Shown in pieces: positions 27,722 to 35,663 of a stretch of 64,000 nt of DNA. The position numbers and the translations under genes are program-made. The stretch is from positions 62,001-126,000 of the forward strand of contig JAFUVB010000061.1 of the NCBI GenBank assembly GCA_017471245.1. Direction: 5' to 3'. A model generated the notes under the pieces. That model worked only from the letters and a program-made list of their open reading frames with translations. It was not told the DNA's origin and made no database searches. The DNA comes from Prevotella sp. (GTDB lineage: Bacteria > Bacteroidota > Bacteroidia > Bacteroidales > Bacteroidaceae). Positions within the stretch are counted from its first letter, which is position 1. The number at the start of each line of letters is the position of its first letter.

Positions 27722-28459
27722 ATGAAAATCGGTTTATTTATTCCCTGCTATGTGGACGCTGTTTATCCAGAGGTAGGCGTTGCCACATACAAGCTCTTAA
27801 CGAGTCTTGGTCTGGACGTGGAGTACCCTTTGAACCAGACATGCTGTGGGCAGCCGATGGCAAATGCTGGCTTTGAGAAGCAGGCAATCCCATTGGCTGA
27901 GAAGTTTGAAGACAAGTTCAAGGGCTTCGATTATGTGGTTGCTCCCTCAGTGAGCTGCACCGCATTCGTGAAAATCAACTATCCGCGTTTGCTGAAAGGT
28001 AAGCATGAGTGCACCACTTCCGACAAAATTATGGACGTGGTAGAGTTCCTTCACGACGTGGTGAAGGTGGACAAGCTGCCTGGAAAGTTCCCTCACAAGG
28101 TGAGTCTCCACAATTCTTGCCACGGTGTGCGTGAGCTTGGGCTGAGCTCTCCCAGTGAGCAGCACGAGGCAAAGTTCAATAAAATCAAGGATTTGTTGGA
28201 GTTGAAAGAGGGCATCGAGGTGGTTGAGCCGGAGCGCCCGGATGAGTGTTGCGGTTTCGGAGGTATGTTCTCCGTGGAGGAAACCGCCATTTGTGAGCAG
28301 ATGGGAAAGGACAAAGTGAAGCGCCATATCGACACTGGTGCAGAGTATATTACGGGTCCCGACTGCTCTTGTCTTATGCACATGGCGGGCGTTGCCAAGA
28401 AGCAGAACCTGCCAATTCAGTTTAAACACGCAGTTGAAATATTAGCAGAAGGATTATGA
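27722..28459 (+). CDS. lutA: Lactate utilization protein A (cysteine-rich CCG domain)
   Basis: A 245-residue cytosolic Fe-S protein of the LutA/LldE family. Two CCG domains each carry a cysteine motif, LNQTCCGQPMANAG (about 40) and ERPDECCGFGGMFSVE (about 175). LutABC together oxidise L-lactate to pyruvate in characterised bacteria, passing electrons to quinone or another acceptor. Its stop overlaps lutB by 4 nt. Confidence 0.9.
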   Translation: MKIGLFIPCYVDAVYPEVGVATYKLLTSLGLDVEYPLNQTCCGQPMANAGFEKQAIPLAEKFEDKFKGFDYVVAPSVSCTAFVKINYPRLLKGKHECTTSDKIMDVVEFLHDVVKVDKLPGKFPHKVSLHNSCHGVRELGLSSPSEQHEAKFNKIKDLLELKEGIEVVEPERPDECCGFGGMFSVEETAICEQMGKDKVKRHIDTGAEYITGPDCSCLMHMAGVAKKQNLPIQFKHAVEILAEGL

Positions 28460-29829
28460 GTACAGCACATTCAAAAGCAGCGAAAGAGTTCTTGAAGAAC
28501 CAAAAATATGCGGGCTGGCATGATGCAACGTTCTGGTCGGTTCGCACAAAGAGAGATAATATGGCTTATGGCCTTGAAGAATGGGAGCAGTTAAGGGAGA
28601 AAGCTTCTCAGATCAAGCGCCATACCATCAGCCATTTGGATGAGTATCTCGACAAGTTTGCCACCAATGCAGAGAAGAACGGCTGCATTGTTCACTGGGC
28701 AAAAGATGCCGACGAGTTCAACGAAATTGTGTTCGACATCCTCAAAGAGCACCATGTGAAGAAACTCGTGAAGAGTAAATCCATGCTCACAGAGGAGTGC
28801 GAGATGAACCCATACTTGGAAGCCAAGGGCATAGAGGTGGTGGAAACCGACCTGGGAGAGCGCATCATCCAGCTGAAAGGGCAGAAACCGAGCCACATCG
28901 TGATGCCTGCCATCCACCTGAACCATGATGATGTGGGCGAATTGTTTGAGGAAAAGCTCGGCACCGAGAAAGGTAATCACGACCCAACCTATCTTACTTA
29001 CATGGCGCGACTGAGCTTGCGCAACGAATTCCTTACGGCGGATGCCGGTATGACCGGTGCAAACTTCGGTATTGCAGAAACTGGCGACATCGTGGTATGT
29101 ACCAACGAGGGTAACGCCGACATGTCAACATCTTGCCCGAAGCTGCACATCGCTGCCATCGGTCTTGAGAAAGTGATTCCAAACTACGACTGTCTTGCCG
29201 TGTTCCAGCGCATGCTTTGCCGTGCAGGAACAGGTCAGCCGACCACCACTTTCACCTCTCACTTCCGCAAGGCTCGCCCAACCGCCAAGAACATGCATAT
29301 CATTTTGGTGGACAACGGGCGCAGCGACTGGATCGCAAATCCGCAACACTGGGAACTGCTGAAGTGTATTCGCTGCGGCAGTTGTATGAATACATGTCCT
29401 GTTTACCGTCGTTCCGGAGGCTATTCCTATTCATATTTCATTCCCGGACCGATTGGAATCAACCTCGGCATGCTGCGCAACAAGGAGAGACACAGCGGTA
29501 ATGTCAGTGCATGTACGCTCTGTCTGAGCTGCCAGACCCTTTGTCCTGTGAAGATAAACCTGGGTGATCAGATCTATCAGTGGCGCCAGCAGCTCGACGA
29601 TTTCGGCACTGCCAACCCGCAGAAGAAGATGATGTGCAAGGGCATGGGCGTGCTTTTCGGCAGCAGCGCCATCTTTAACACTGCCATGAAATTTGCTCCT
29701 TTGGCCAACTGGGTGCCCAGTGCCATGATGCAAAGCGGCATCAATCCGTGGGCTCAAAGTGGCCATAAGATGATGACATTCCCCAAGAACTCATTCCAGG
29801 AATTGTGGAAGAAAGGAAAGGTAAAGTAA
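28456..29829 (+). CDS. lutB: Lactate utilization protein B (iron-sulfur)
   Basis: A 457-residue protein of the LutB/LldF family. The N-terminal LUD domain (about 60-300, with TGANFGIAETGDIVVCTNEGN) is followed by two 4Fe-4S motifs, IRCGSCMNTCPVYRRSGG and CTLCLSCQTLCPVK. It is the electron-transfer core of the LutABC lactate oxidation complex. The C-terminal Trp/Lys-rich tail is usual for the family. It lies 13 nt before lutC. Confidence 0.92.
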   Translation: MSTAHSKAAKEFLKNQKYAGWHDATFWSVRTKRDNMAYGLEEWEQLREKASQIKRHTISHLDEYLDKFATNAEKNGCIVHWAKDADEFNEIVFDILKEHHVKKLVKSKSMLTEECEMNPYLEAKGIEVVETDLGERIIQLKGQKPSHIVMPAIHLNHDDVGELFEEKLGTEKGNHDPTYLTYMARLSLRNEFLTADAGMTGANFGIAETGDIVVCTNEGNADMSTSCPKLHIAAIGLEKVIPNYDCLAVFQRMLCRAGTGQPTTTFTSHFRKARPTAKNMHIILVDNGRSDWIANPQHWELLKCIRCGSCMNTCPVYRRSGGYSYSYFIPGPIGINLGMLRNKERHSGNVSACTLCLSCQTLCPVKINLGDQIYQWRQQLDDFGTANPQKKMMCKGMGVLFGSSAIFNTAMKFAPLANWVPSAMMQSGINPWAQSGHKMMTFPKNSFQELWKKGKVK

Positions 29830-29842
29830 AAAAGCAAAGACT

Positions 29843-30427
29843 ATGAGTACAAAAGAAGAGATTCTGTCCAAATACAGAAAGAATATACAGCAGAGGTTTG
29901 ACATGCCCGATCTTACGGATATCAAGGGCATTACGTATCCTGATCCGCTCGCACAGTTCGTTTCCATGACCCAGTCGGTTGGTGGAAAGGTGGTGGAACT
30001 GAAGCCGGAAGAGGATCTGAACGAGCTTATCAAGAAGTTATATCCGGATGCAAAGGAGATTGCAAGCAATCTGCCGGAAATCACAATCGCCACCCGCAAC
30101 CCCGATACCATAGGTTCTCCGCAGGCGTTGAACGGCACCGACGTGGGCGTTATCAGAGGTATGTTTGGCGTAGCAGAGAATGCTTGCGTGTGGATTCCTC
30201 AGCAAATGGAGGAGAAGGCAGTGTGCTTCATCTCAGAAAACCTGGTTATTCTGCTGAAGAAGAGTGAGATTGTGAACAATATGCACGATGCTTACAAGCG
30301 CATAGAGTTCAACGACTATGGCTACGGAACGTTCATCAGCGGGCCTTCAAAGACAGCTGATATTGCTCAGGTGCTCGTTATGGGTGCTCAGGCAGCCCGT
30401 TCTGCCACGGTGGTATTGATGCCGTAA
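29843..30427 (+). CDS. lutC: Lactate utilization protein C (LUD domain)
   Basis: A 194-residue LUD-family protein. It has GVIRGMFGVAENACVWIPQQM, the nucleotide-like fold block, and YGTFISGPSKTADIAQVLVMGAQ at the C-terminus, typical of LutC/YkgG. Together with lutA and lutB it completes a full lutABC operon. A strong rho-independent hairpin lies about 55 nt downstream, inside the 3' end of the convergent aminotransferase gene. Confidence 0.9.
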   Translation: MSTKEEILSKYRKNIQQRFDMPDLTDIKGITYPDPLAQFVSMTQSVGGKVVELKPEEDLNELIKKLYPDAKEIASNLPEITIATRNPDTIGSPQALNGTDVGVIRGMFGVAENACVWIPQQMEEKAVCFISENLVILLKKSEIVNNMHDAYKRIEFNDYGYGTFISGPSKTADIAQVLVMGAQAARSATVVLMP

Positions 30428-30468
30428 GGGGCATGGTGCTGCCATGGGCAACACGTAAACAGTCGTTT

Positions 30469-31569
30469 TCAGAAACTGTTGAGGAGGCTGGCAATCATGC
30501 CGGCCTCTTCTTTTTTCATGGCTTGATTGCAAGGCAGGCTCAGCTCTTCGGCGTGAATGCGCTCTGTGATGGGTAGTTTGAGGGTGTTCCAGTTGCGGTA
30601 GCATGCCTGTTTGTGTGGCGGAATGGGATAGTGAATCATCGTTTCCACGCCATGTTCAAGCAGGAATCGCTTCAGTTCATCGCGACGTGGCGAGAGGATA
30701 GGGAAGATATGGTACACGTTGTCACGGGTGCATTCGGGCAGAACGATATCAGGATGGCTGATGCTGTTCAGGTAAATGGCTGCAATTTCCTTGCGGCGGC
30801 GGTTGCATTCCTCTAAATGAACCAGCTTTTCATCAAGAATGGCTGCCTGCAACTCGTCAAGGCGCGAGTTGCGACCTATGTAGTCGAAGGCATAATGATC
30901 CTTGCTTCCGTAGTTGGCAATGCTGCGAATGATGCCGGCAAGTTCTTCGTCGTTGGTCGTAACGGCACCTGCATCACCCATTGCTCCTAAGTTTTTTGTG
31001 GGATAGAAGCTGTGGGCGGCAGCATTTCCGATAGATCCTGTTCTGCGGAGTGGCTGTTCCGGCATGGCAGAAGAGCGGAAAGTGCATCCGTGCGCCTGCG
31101 CATTGTCTTCGATGAGAAGCAGGGAATGGCGGCTGCAAATGTCACCAATCCTGTCGGTGAAGGCACAGCGGCCGTACAGATGAACTATCATGATGGCGCG
31201 TGTGCGGTCGGTTATTGCTTGCTCAATCAGCATGTCGTCAATCTGCAGCGTGTTGATGTCGGGCTCCACAAGCACGGGCTTCAGCCTGTTTTCCGTAATG
31301 GCAAGAATGGTGGCGATGTATGTGTTGGCAGGCACAATCACCTCGTCTCCTTCATGCAAGGCGCCTGATTCTTTGTAGGCACGCAGGATAAGAGTGAGCG
31401 CATCGAGTCCATTGGCGACGCCCACGCAGTGTTTCGTTCCGATGAAACGCGCGTAATGTTCCTCGAAACGTTGTGTCATCTCGCCTCTGATATACCATCC
31501 GCTGCCCAAAACCTTGTCGGCAGCATGCTCATAGCCTGCGTTGATGGCTTTCAAATCTATGTATTTCAT
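30469..31569 (-). CDS. dTDP-sugar aminotransferase, DegT/DnrJ/EryC1 family
   Basis: A 366-residue PLP enzyme that aminates a keto sugar nucleotide. The PLP-binding Lys192 lies in SFYPTKNLGAMGDAGA, and the EDNAQAHG block with the PLP Asp is at 154-161. With the 3,4-ketoisomerase and RmlB upstream, it best fits an FdtB/QdtB-type step making a dTDP-3-amino-3,6-dideoxyhexose. The ATG at 31569 overlaps the upstream stop as ATGA. The ATG at 31578 is less likely. Confidence 0.85.
   Translation of the reverse strand: MKYIDLKAINAGYEHAADKVLGSGWYIRGEMTQRFEEHYARFIGTKHCVGVANGLDALTLILRAYKESGALHEGDEVIVPANTYIATILAITENRLKPVLVEPDINTLQIDDMLIEQAITDRTRAIMIVHLYGRCAFTDRIGDICSRHSLLLIEDNAQAHGCTFRSSAMPEQPLRRTGSIGNAAAHSFYPTKNLGAMGDAGAVTTNDEELAGIIRSIANYGSKDHYAFDYIGRNSRLDELQAAILDEKLVHLEECNRRRKEIAAIYLNSISHPDIVLPECTRDNVYHIFPILSPRRDELKRFLLEHGVETMIHYPIPPHKQACYRNWNTLKLPITERIHAEELSLPCNQAMKKEEAGMIASLLNSF
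30484..30517 (+). terminator. lutC terminator embedded in the aminotransferase coding sequence
   Basis: A stem of GAGGCTGGC with GCCGGCCTC (one wobble pair), a 6-nt loop, then TTCTTTTTTC. It lies in the last codons of the convergent minus-strand gene. Confidence 0.75.
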
Positions 31570-32507
31570 AGCTCCCATTCGTATGTATCGTAACAGACTG
31601 CCCGTCCACCGAATCCTTCTTTTTGGTGGATGAGTTTCTCGTTTAATATCGTGCCATGTTCTTCGGTAGACTTTCCGAAGTCGAAGTATGGCTGCTCTGT
31701 GTACCGGTTATGCAGGGTTTCATCCATGATAAGGTCTATTGCACCTAAACTTTTTCCTAAATCGTTTGTTGCAATATATTGGGAATGAACCACTTGCTTT
31801 GTTTGGTAAAACAAAATTCCACCTATCATTTCGCTATGGCGGAATGCCGCCATAAGACGGATGTTGTGGGGAAAGCGCGACTGCAGGAGTTGCATTTCAT
31901 CCAAGGTGTGTACAGGTTTCACTTGATACCTGTTGGAAAGATTCTCCGACAAAATGTGCCAGAATGTTGCAAGGTCGTTGCTTTCGCTGACAGTCACTTC
32001 GTTCTTCTTCGCCTTGGCGGCACATCGGGTTCGCAATGTAGACCATTTTTGCTGCCTTTCGGTCAGGATAACGGTTGACAACTCTTTCGCAATGAGCGTG
32101 CCGTTGCATTCGTTGAAGATGGCATATAGGTCTTCTTCCGACGGCAGGAGATGATAAATCCACGGGGTGGGGCGATAGACGATGCGACGGAAACCTGAGC
32201 GGCGATAGTAGTCGTTCATCTGTCTGAACAGTGCGATGATACCCTCTGCCGTGGCATCAAAGCCCATGAGCAGTCCGCCGTAGGTAAGTCCTTGATGTGA
32301 ACAGATGGTTTCTCCGTTCTCATTGGCGGGAAATACGGCATACAGCTTGTCCTTCAGGTAGAACAGCAGCGAATGATCGGTGAAACGGTGTTGATGGTAA
32401 TCCATGTAATTACGGTCGAAGAGGAACGTGCCGTTCTTCGACTTTGCCACGAAAGAATTCCATTCTTCCCTGTGGCGTGATGCCTCATACCGTTCAATCT
32501 TATACAT
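31566..32507 (-). CDS. GNAT/FemAB-like acyltransferase (BioF2-like domain)
   Basis: A 313-residue protein with the tandem GNAT architecture seen in FemAB-like and sugar N-acyltransferases. The second half carries the MIGGILFYQTKQVVHSQYIA strand-helix block and YFDFGKSTEEHGTI near the end. It overlaps the 3,4-ketoisomerase gene by 8 nt and the aminotransferase by 4 nt. By position it probably acylates the amino group of the sugar nucleotide in place of a hexapeptide FdtC/QdtC enzyme. That substrate is inferred. Confidence 0.75.
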   Translation of the reverse strand: MYKIERYEASRHREEWNSFVAKSKNGTFLFDRNYMDYHQHRFTDHSLLFYLKDKLYAVFPANENGETICSHQGLTYGGLLMGFDATAEGIIALFRQMNDYYRRSGFRRIVYRPTPWIYHLLPSEEDLYAIFNECNGTLIAKELSTVILTERQQKWSTLRTRCAAKAKKNEVTVSESNDLATFWHILSENLSNRYQVKPVHTLDEMQLLQSRFPHNIRLMAAFRHSEMIGGILFYQTKQVVHSQYIATNDLGKSLGAIDLIMDETLHNRYTEQPYFDFGKSTEEHGTILNEKLIHQKEGFGGRAVCYDTYEWEL

Positions 32508-32907
32508 TCGCTTTGTATTTCAGGAAATCTTCATATTCGTAGATATAGTCATCTTCGTCGAACAATTCTGATGCCAACACCAGACAGACGGCACCGCTTG
32601 AGAAATCATCGAGCGTGCGCCAGATGCCGGTATCTATCAAAAGTCCCTGCCAGGGATGGTTCATCAGATATGTTTCGCGCGTTTTCCCGTCATCAAGCGT
32701 TACGTGGAAAGAGCCGCTGAGCGCGATAACCAGTTGCTTGAGCCGCTTGTGGGCATGGCCGCCACGGCTCTCTCCTCCCGGCACATCATACACCCAATAG
32801 GCGCGTTTGATGCTGAACGGCACGTCTTTCAGCTGTTCTGCAACTGTTAGATTGCCGCGCGGGTCGTTAATCTTTGGCAGATTGATGATTTCTCCTAATC
32901 TCTTCAT
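32500..32907 (-). CDS. dTDP-4-keto-6-deoxyglucose 3,4-ketoisomerase (FdtA/QdtA, cupin)
   Basis: A 135-residue cupin protein of the FdtA/WxcM-like family, which isomerises dTDP-4-keto-6-deoxyglucose to the 3-keto form. It has NDPRGNLTVAEQLKDVPFSI and HAHKRLKQLVIALSGSFHV, then WRTLDDFSSGAVCLVLAS. Whether the product is the fucose or the quinovose epimer (FdtA versus QdtA) cannot be told here. It overlaps its upstream neighbour by 4 nt. Confidence 0.9.
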   Translation of the reverse strand: MKRLGEIINLPKINDPRGNLTVAEQLKDVPFSIKRAYWVYDVPGGESRGGHAHKRLKQLVIALSGSFHVTLDDGKTRETYLMNHPWQGLLIDTGIWRTLDDFSSGAVCLVLASELFDEDDYIYEYEDFLKYKANV

Positions 32908-33218
32908 TCGTTATGTTTGCGGTTCTGTTCTGTTGTTTTCAGCATCTGCCATTCTGGAGTGACAGCCAGTCGGCGCAGATGTTGGTCAATCTGTTGCATC
33001 ATATCTTCGGGTGACAGGCTGCGTTCCTGTGCCAACTCGTTGAGCGACAGCTGCTCATGGCCGAGAATACCGAAGTAGTGGAGCACCGCCTCTTCGTCGT
33101 CGGGCGGCAACAGGTGCAGCAGATGCTCCATGTAGTGCTCCATCTGGTGGGAAATCCTATCGGGTTGATAGTGCATCATCACCAGAAAGGCTTGCAGTTC
33201 CTTGGTCAGCGTGTCCAT
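32904..33218 (-). CDS. Small protein with sigma-70 region 4-like sequence, unknown function
   Basis: A 104-residue protein. The ATG at 33218 overlaps the rfbB stop as TAATG; a longer frame from 33284 overlaps rfbB by 67 nt and is less likely. Residues about 35-90 align by eye to sigma-70 region 4. LLPPDDEEAVLHYFGILGHE resembles the region 4.1 LPPREREVLRLRFGL-type segment, and LSLNELAQERSLSPEDMMQQ resembles the LTLEEIGERLGLSRERVRQ helix-turn-helix. It has no region 2. Embedded in a coupled sugar operon, it may regulate or bind polymerase, but no function can be assigned. Confidence 0.7.
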   Translation of the reverse strand: MDTLTKELQAFLVMMHYQPDRISHQMEHYMEHLLHLLPPDDEEAVLHYFGILGHEQLSLNELAQERSLSPEDMMQQIDQHLRRLAVTPEWQMLKTTEQNRKHNE

Positions 33219-34351
33219 TAGCGGTTGGCATACATGTTCTCGTAATACTTCTGATAGTCGCCGCTTGTCACATTGTCGAGCCATTCCTGGTTGTCGAGAT
33301 ACCAGCGCACGGTCTTTTCAATGCCTTCTTCGAACTGCAACGACGGTTCCCAACCTAATTCCTTCTGCAGCTTGGAGGAATCAATTGCATAGCGGAGGTC
33401 ATGGCCTGCACGGTCGGTAACGAAGGTGATGAGATTCTGATCTTCGCCTTCCTTGCGGCATAGCAGGCGGTCAACGGTGTTGATGAGCACCTTGATGAGG
33501 TCGATGTTCTTCCATTCGTTGAAGCCGCCGATGTTATATGTTTCTGCCACTCTGCCCTGATGGAAGATGAGATCTATGGCGCGGGCATGGTCTTCCACGA
33601 AAAGCCAGTCGCGCACGTTCTCTCCCTTGCCGTAGACAGGCAGCGGCTTGCGGTGGCGGATATTGTTGATGAAGAGTGGGATGAGCTTTTCGGGAAACTG
33701 ATACGGCCCGTAGTTGTTCGAGCAATTGGTCACGATGACGGGCATACCGTATGTATCGTGGTATGCGCGCACGAAATGGTCGCTCGAAGCCTTGGCTGCA
33801 CTATAGGGCGAATGTGGGTTATATTTGGATGTTTCCACAAAAAACTTGTCGCCGTAGGCAAGATGATTCTCAGCCGAAGATGCCGTTGTGGAGAACGGAG
33901 GCTCTATTCCGTCGGGGTGGGTGAGCTCTAATGCGCCGTACACTTCGTCGGTTGAGATGTGGTAGAAACGCTTGCCGTCGTATCGTTCAGGCAGGCTTTC
34001 CAAATAGAGTTTGGCAGCCTGAAGCAGCGAAAGCGTTCCCATGACATTTGTTTTGGCAAAGGTGAAGGGGTCTTTGATGCTTCTGTCAACGTGGCTTTCT
34101 GCGGCAAGATGGATGATTCCATCCACATGCTTCTGCTGCATCAGCTGGTAGAACGCCTCGAAATCGCAGATGTCCATCTTCACAAACTCGTAGTTGGGCT
34201 TGTCTTCAATGTCTTTCAGGTTGGCAAGGTTACCGGCATAGGTCAGCTTGTCGAGGTTGATGATGTGGTATTCCGGGTATTTGTTCACAAAGAGGCGAAC
34301 CACATGGCTCCCGATGAATCCGGCTCCGCCGGTGATGACGATGGTTTTCAT
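33218..34351 (-). CDS. rfbB: dTDP-glucose 4,6-dehydratase
   Basis: A 377-residue SDR-fold enzyme that converts dTDP-glucose to dTDP-4-keto-6-deoxyglucose. The NAD-binding GGAGFIGSH is at 8-16. The active-site region has HISTDEVYGAL and the YSAAK dyad. The C-terminal sugar-binding part includes WLFVEDHARAIDL. It is the first enzyme of the amino-sugar run. rmlA, which makes dTDP-glucose, is not in the window. A 22-nt gap separates it from the phosphoesterase gene upstream. Confidence 0.94.
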   Translation of the reverse strand: MKTIVITGGAGFIGSHVVRLFVNKYPEYHIINLDKLTYAGNLANLKDIEDKPNYEFVKMDICDFEAFYQLMQQKHVDGIIHLAAESHVDRSIKDPFTFAKTNVMGTLSLLQAAKLYLESLPERYDGKRFYHISTDEVYGALELTHPDGIEPPFSTTASSAENHLAYGDKFFVETSKYNPHSPYSAAKASSDHFVRAYHDTYGMPVIVTNCSNNYGPYQFPEKLIPLFINNIRHRKPLPVYGKGENVRDWLFVEDHARAIDLIFHQGRVAETYNIGGFNEWKNIDLIKVLINTVDRLLCRKEGEDQNLITFVTDRAGHDLRYAIDSSKLQKELGWEPSLQFEEGIEKTVRWYLDNQEWLDNVTSGDYQKYYENMYANR

Positions 34352-34373
34352 GTCTGATGTGTTTTTTTGTTCT

Positions 34374-34865
34374 TTATCTTCCTAATGTAATAACCTCACA
34401 ATCGGTGAATTTATTGCCTTCGATGGTTAATCTTATGAGAGTTCTTTCCTTGTGCCACCCCTGCAGGCCGGCAGCTCCGGGATTGATGTGCAGCAGGTTG
34501 AGCGTGCGGTCGAACTTCACTTTCAGTATGTGGGAGTGTCCGCTGATGAACAGTTGCGGCGGATTTGCATAGATCTGTCCGCGTATGGAGGCATCATAGT
34601 TGCCTGGATAGCCGCCAATATGTTTCATCAATACTTCCACCTCTTCGCATCTCCAACGCAGCTTCTCTGTGAACATCATCCTCAAATCGCCGCCGTCGCA
34701 GTTGCCGTAGACAGCTCTCAGGGTGCGGAACTCGGCCAATCGCTGAGCCACTTCCACGCTTCCGATGTCGCCGGCATGCCATATCTCGTCGCATGGCTCA
34801 AAGTAGTGCAGGTATTTGTCATCCCAATAGGCGTGGGTGTCGCTGATGATTCCTATCTTTTTCAT
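34374..34865 (-). CDS. YfcE/MJ0936-family metallophosphoesterase
   Basis: A 163-residue calcineurin-like phosphoesterase. The metal motifs GIISDTHAYW, HAGDIGS, GNCDGGD and SGHSHILKV are all present in order. Family members hydrolyse phosphodiesters in vitro; the physiological substrate is unknown. ATG 34865 is used. A longer frame to 34883 adds MEARSD, which comes from the adjacent 7-nt repeat. It is on the same strand as the kinase-like gene and rfbB. Confidence 0.9.
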   Translation of the reverse strand: MKKIGIISDTHAYWDDKYLHYFEPCDEIWHAGDIGSVEVAQRLAEFRTLRAVYGNCDGGDLRMMFTEKLRWRCEEVEVLMKHIGGYPGNYDASIRGQIYANPPQLFISGHSHILKVKFDRTLNLLHINPGAAGLQGWHKERTLIRLTIEGNKFTDCEVITLGR

Positions 34866-35013
34866 ATCACTTCTTGCCTCCAAAAGCTAATCTCTTGCCT
34901 CTTGCTTCTTGCCTCTTGCTTCTCATAAGCTAATCTCTTGCTTCTTGCTTCTTGCCTCCTGCTTCTCATAAGCTAATCTCTTGCTTCTTGCTTCTTGCCT
35001 CTTGCTTCTTATT
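34866..35013. repeat. 7-nt repeat (CTTGCTT family) direct array
   Basis: Repeats of CTCTTGCTTCTTGCCTC separated by CATAAGCTAATCT spacers, with a 7-nt period. It runs from the phosphoesterase start into the last codons of the kinase-like gene. Confidence 0.85.
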
Positions 35014-35634
35014 ATTGGCTGGAATACGTTTGAGAATGAAGTTTTTGATGAATTCTTCCGTTTCATCAATTCCTAAAACCGATGTGTTCACGCAGAGGTC
35101 GTAGCTCTCTGCATGGCCCCATTTCTTGCCTGTGTAGTAATTATAATAAGAGGCGCGGCTGCTTTCGCGGCTGTTTATTATTTTCAGAGCGTTCTCCCTG
35201 CTGCACTCATGGCGCATCATCACGGCATTGATGCGGTCTTCCAAGTCGGCTGTAATGAAGATGTTCACCACATTGCTATTGTTGCGGAGCACATAATCGG
35301 CACATCTTCCCACAAAGACGCATGATTCTGCCTCTGCCGCCTTGCTGATTGCCTCGCTCTGAAACAGGAAAAGACTGTCTTGAGAGAAATGGTTACGATA
35401 GAAACTATCGGTTAAGACGTTGCGCCCATGATTCTGAAACAGCGATTTGATGAATCCTCTCTTCTCGTCGTTTTGTTCGAAAAACTTCTCCGAGAACCCG
35501 CTTTCCTTGGCTGCGAGGTTCAGGATTTCCTTGTCGTAGAGCTTGCATCCGAAGTCTTCTGCCAGCATTTTGGCAATCTTGCGACCGCCACATCCATATT
35601 GTCTGCCTATACAAATGATTATCTTTTCCATCAT
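34966..35634 (-). CDS. Cytidylate kinase-like family protein
   Basis: A 222-residue P-loop-type protein of the cytidylate kinase-like family. The phosphate-binding loop is GRQYGCGGRKIAKMLAEDFG (about 9-28), and FVGRCADYVL and RASYYNYYTGKKWG follow. Function is unknown, and it is distinct from the cmk at 6820. The last residues (KKQEARSKKQEISL) are encoded by the 7-nt repeat, as in cmk, so the C-terminus is probably not selected. The first two residues are both Met. Confidence 0.85.
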   Translation of the reverse strand: MMEKIIICIGRQYGCGGRKIAKMLAEDFGCKLYDKEILNLAAKESGFSEKFFEQNDEKRGFIKSLFQNHGRNVLTDSFYRNHFSQDSLFLFQSEAISKAAEAESCVFVGRCADYVLRNNSNVVNIFITADLEDRINAVMMRHECSRENALKIINSRESSRASYYNYYTGKKWGHAESYDLCVNTSVLGIDETEEFIKNFILKRIPANNKKQEARSKKQEISL

Positions 35635-35663
35635 CGTGAGATTTTTCGAGTTAAGGAATGAAT

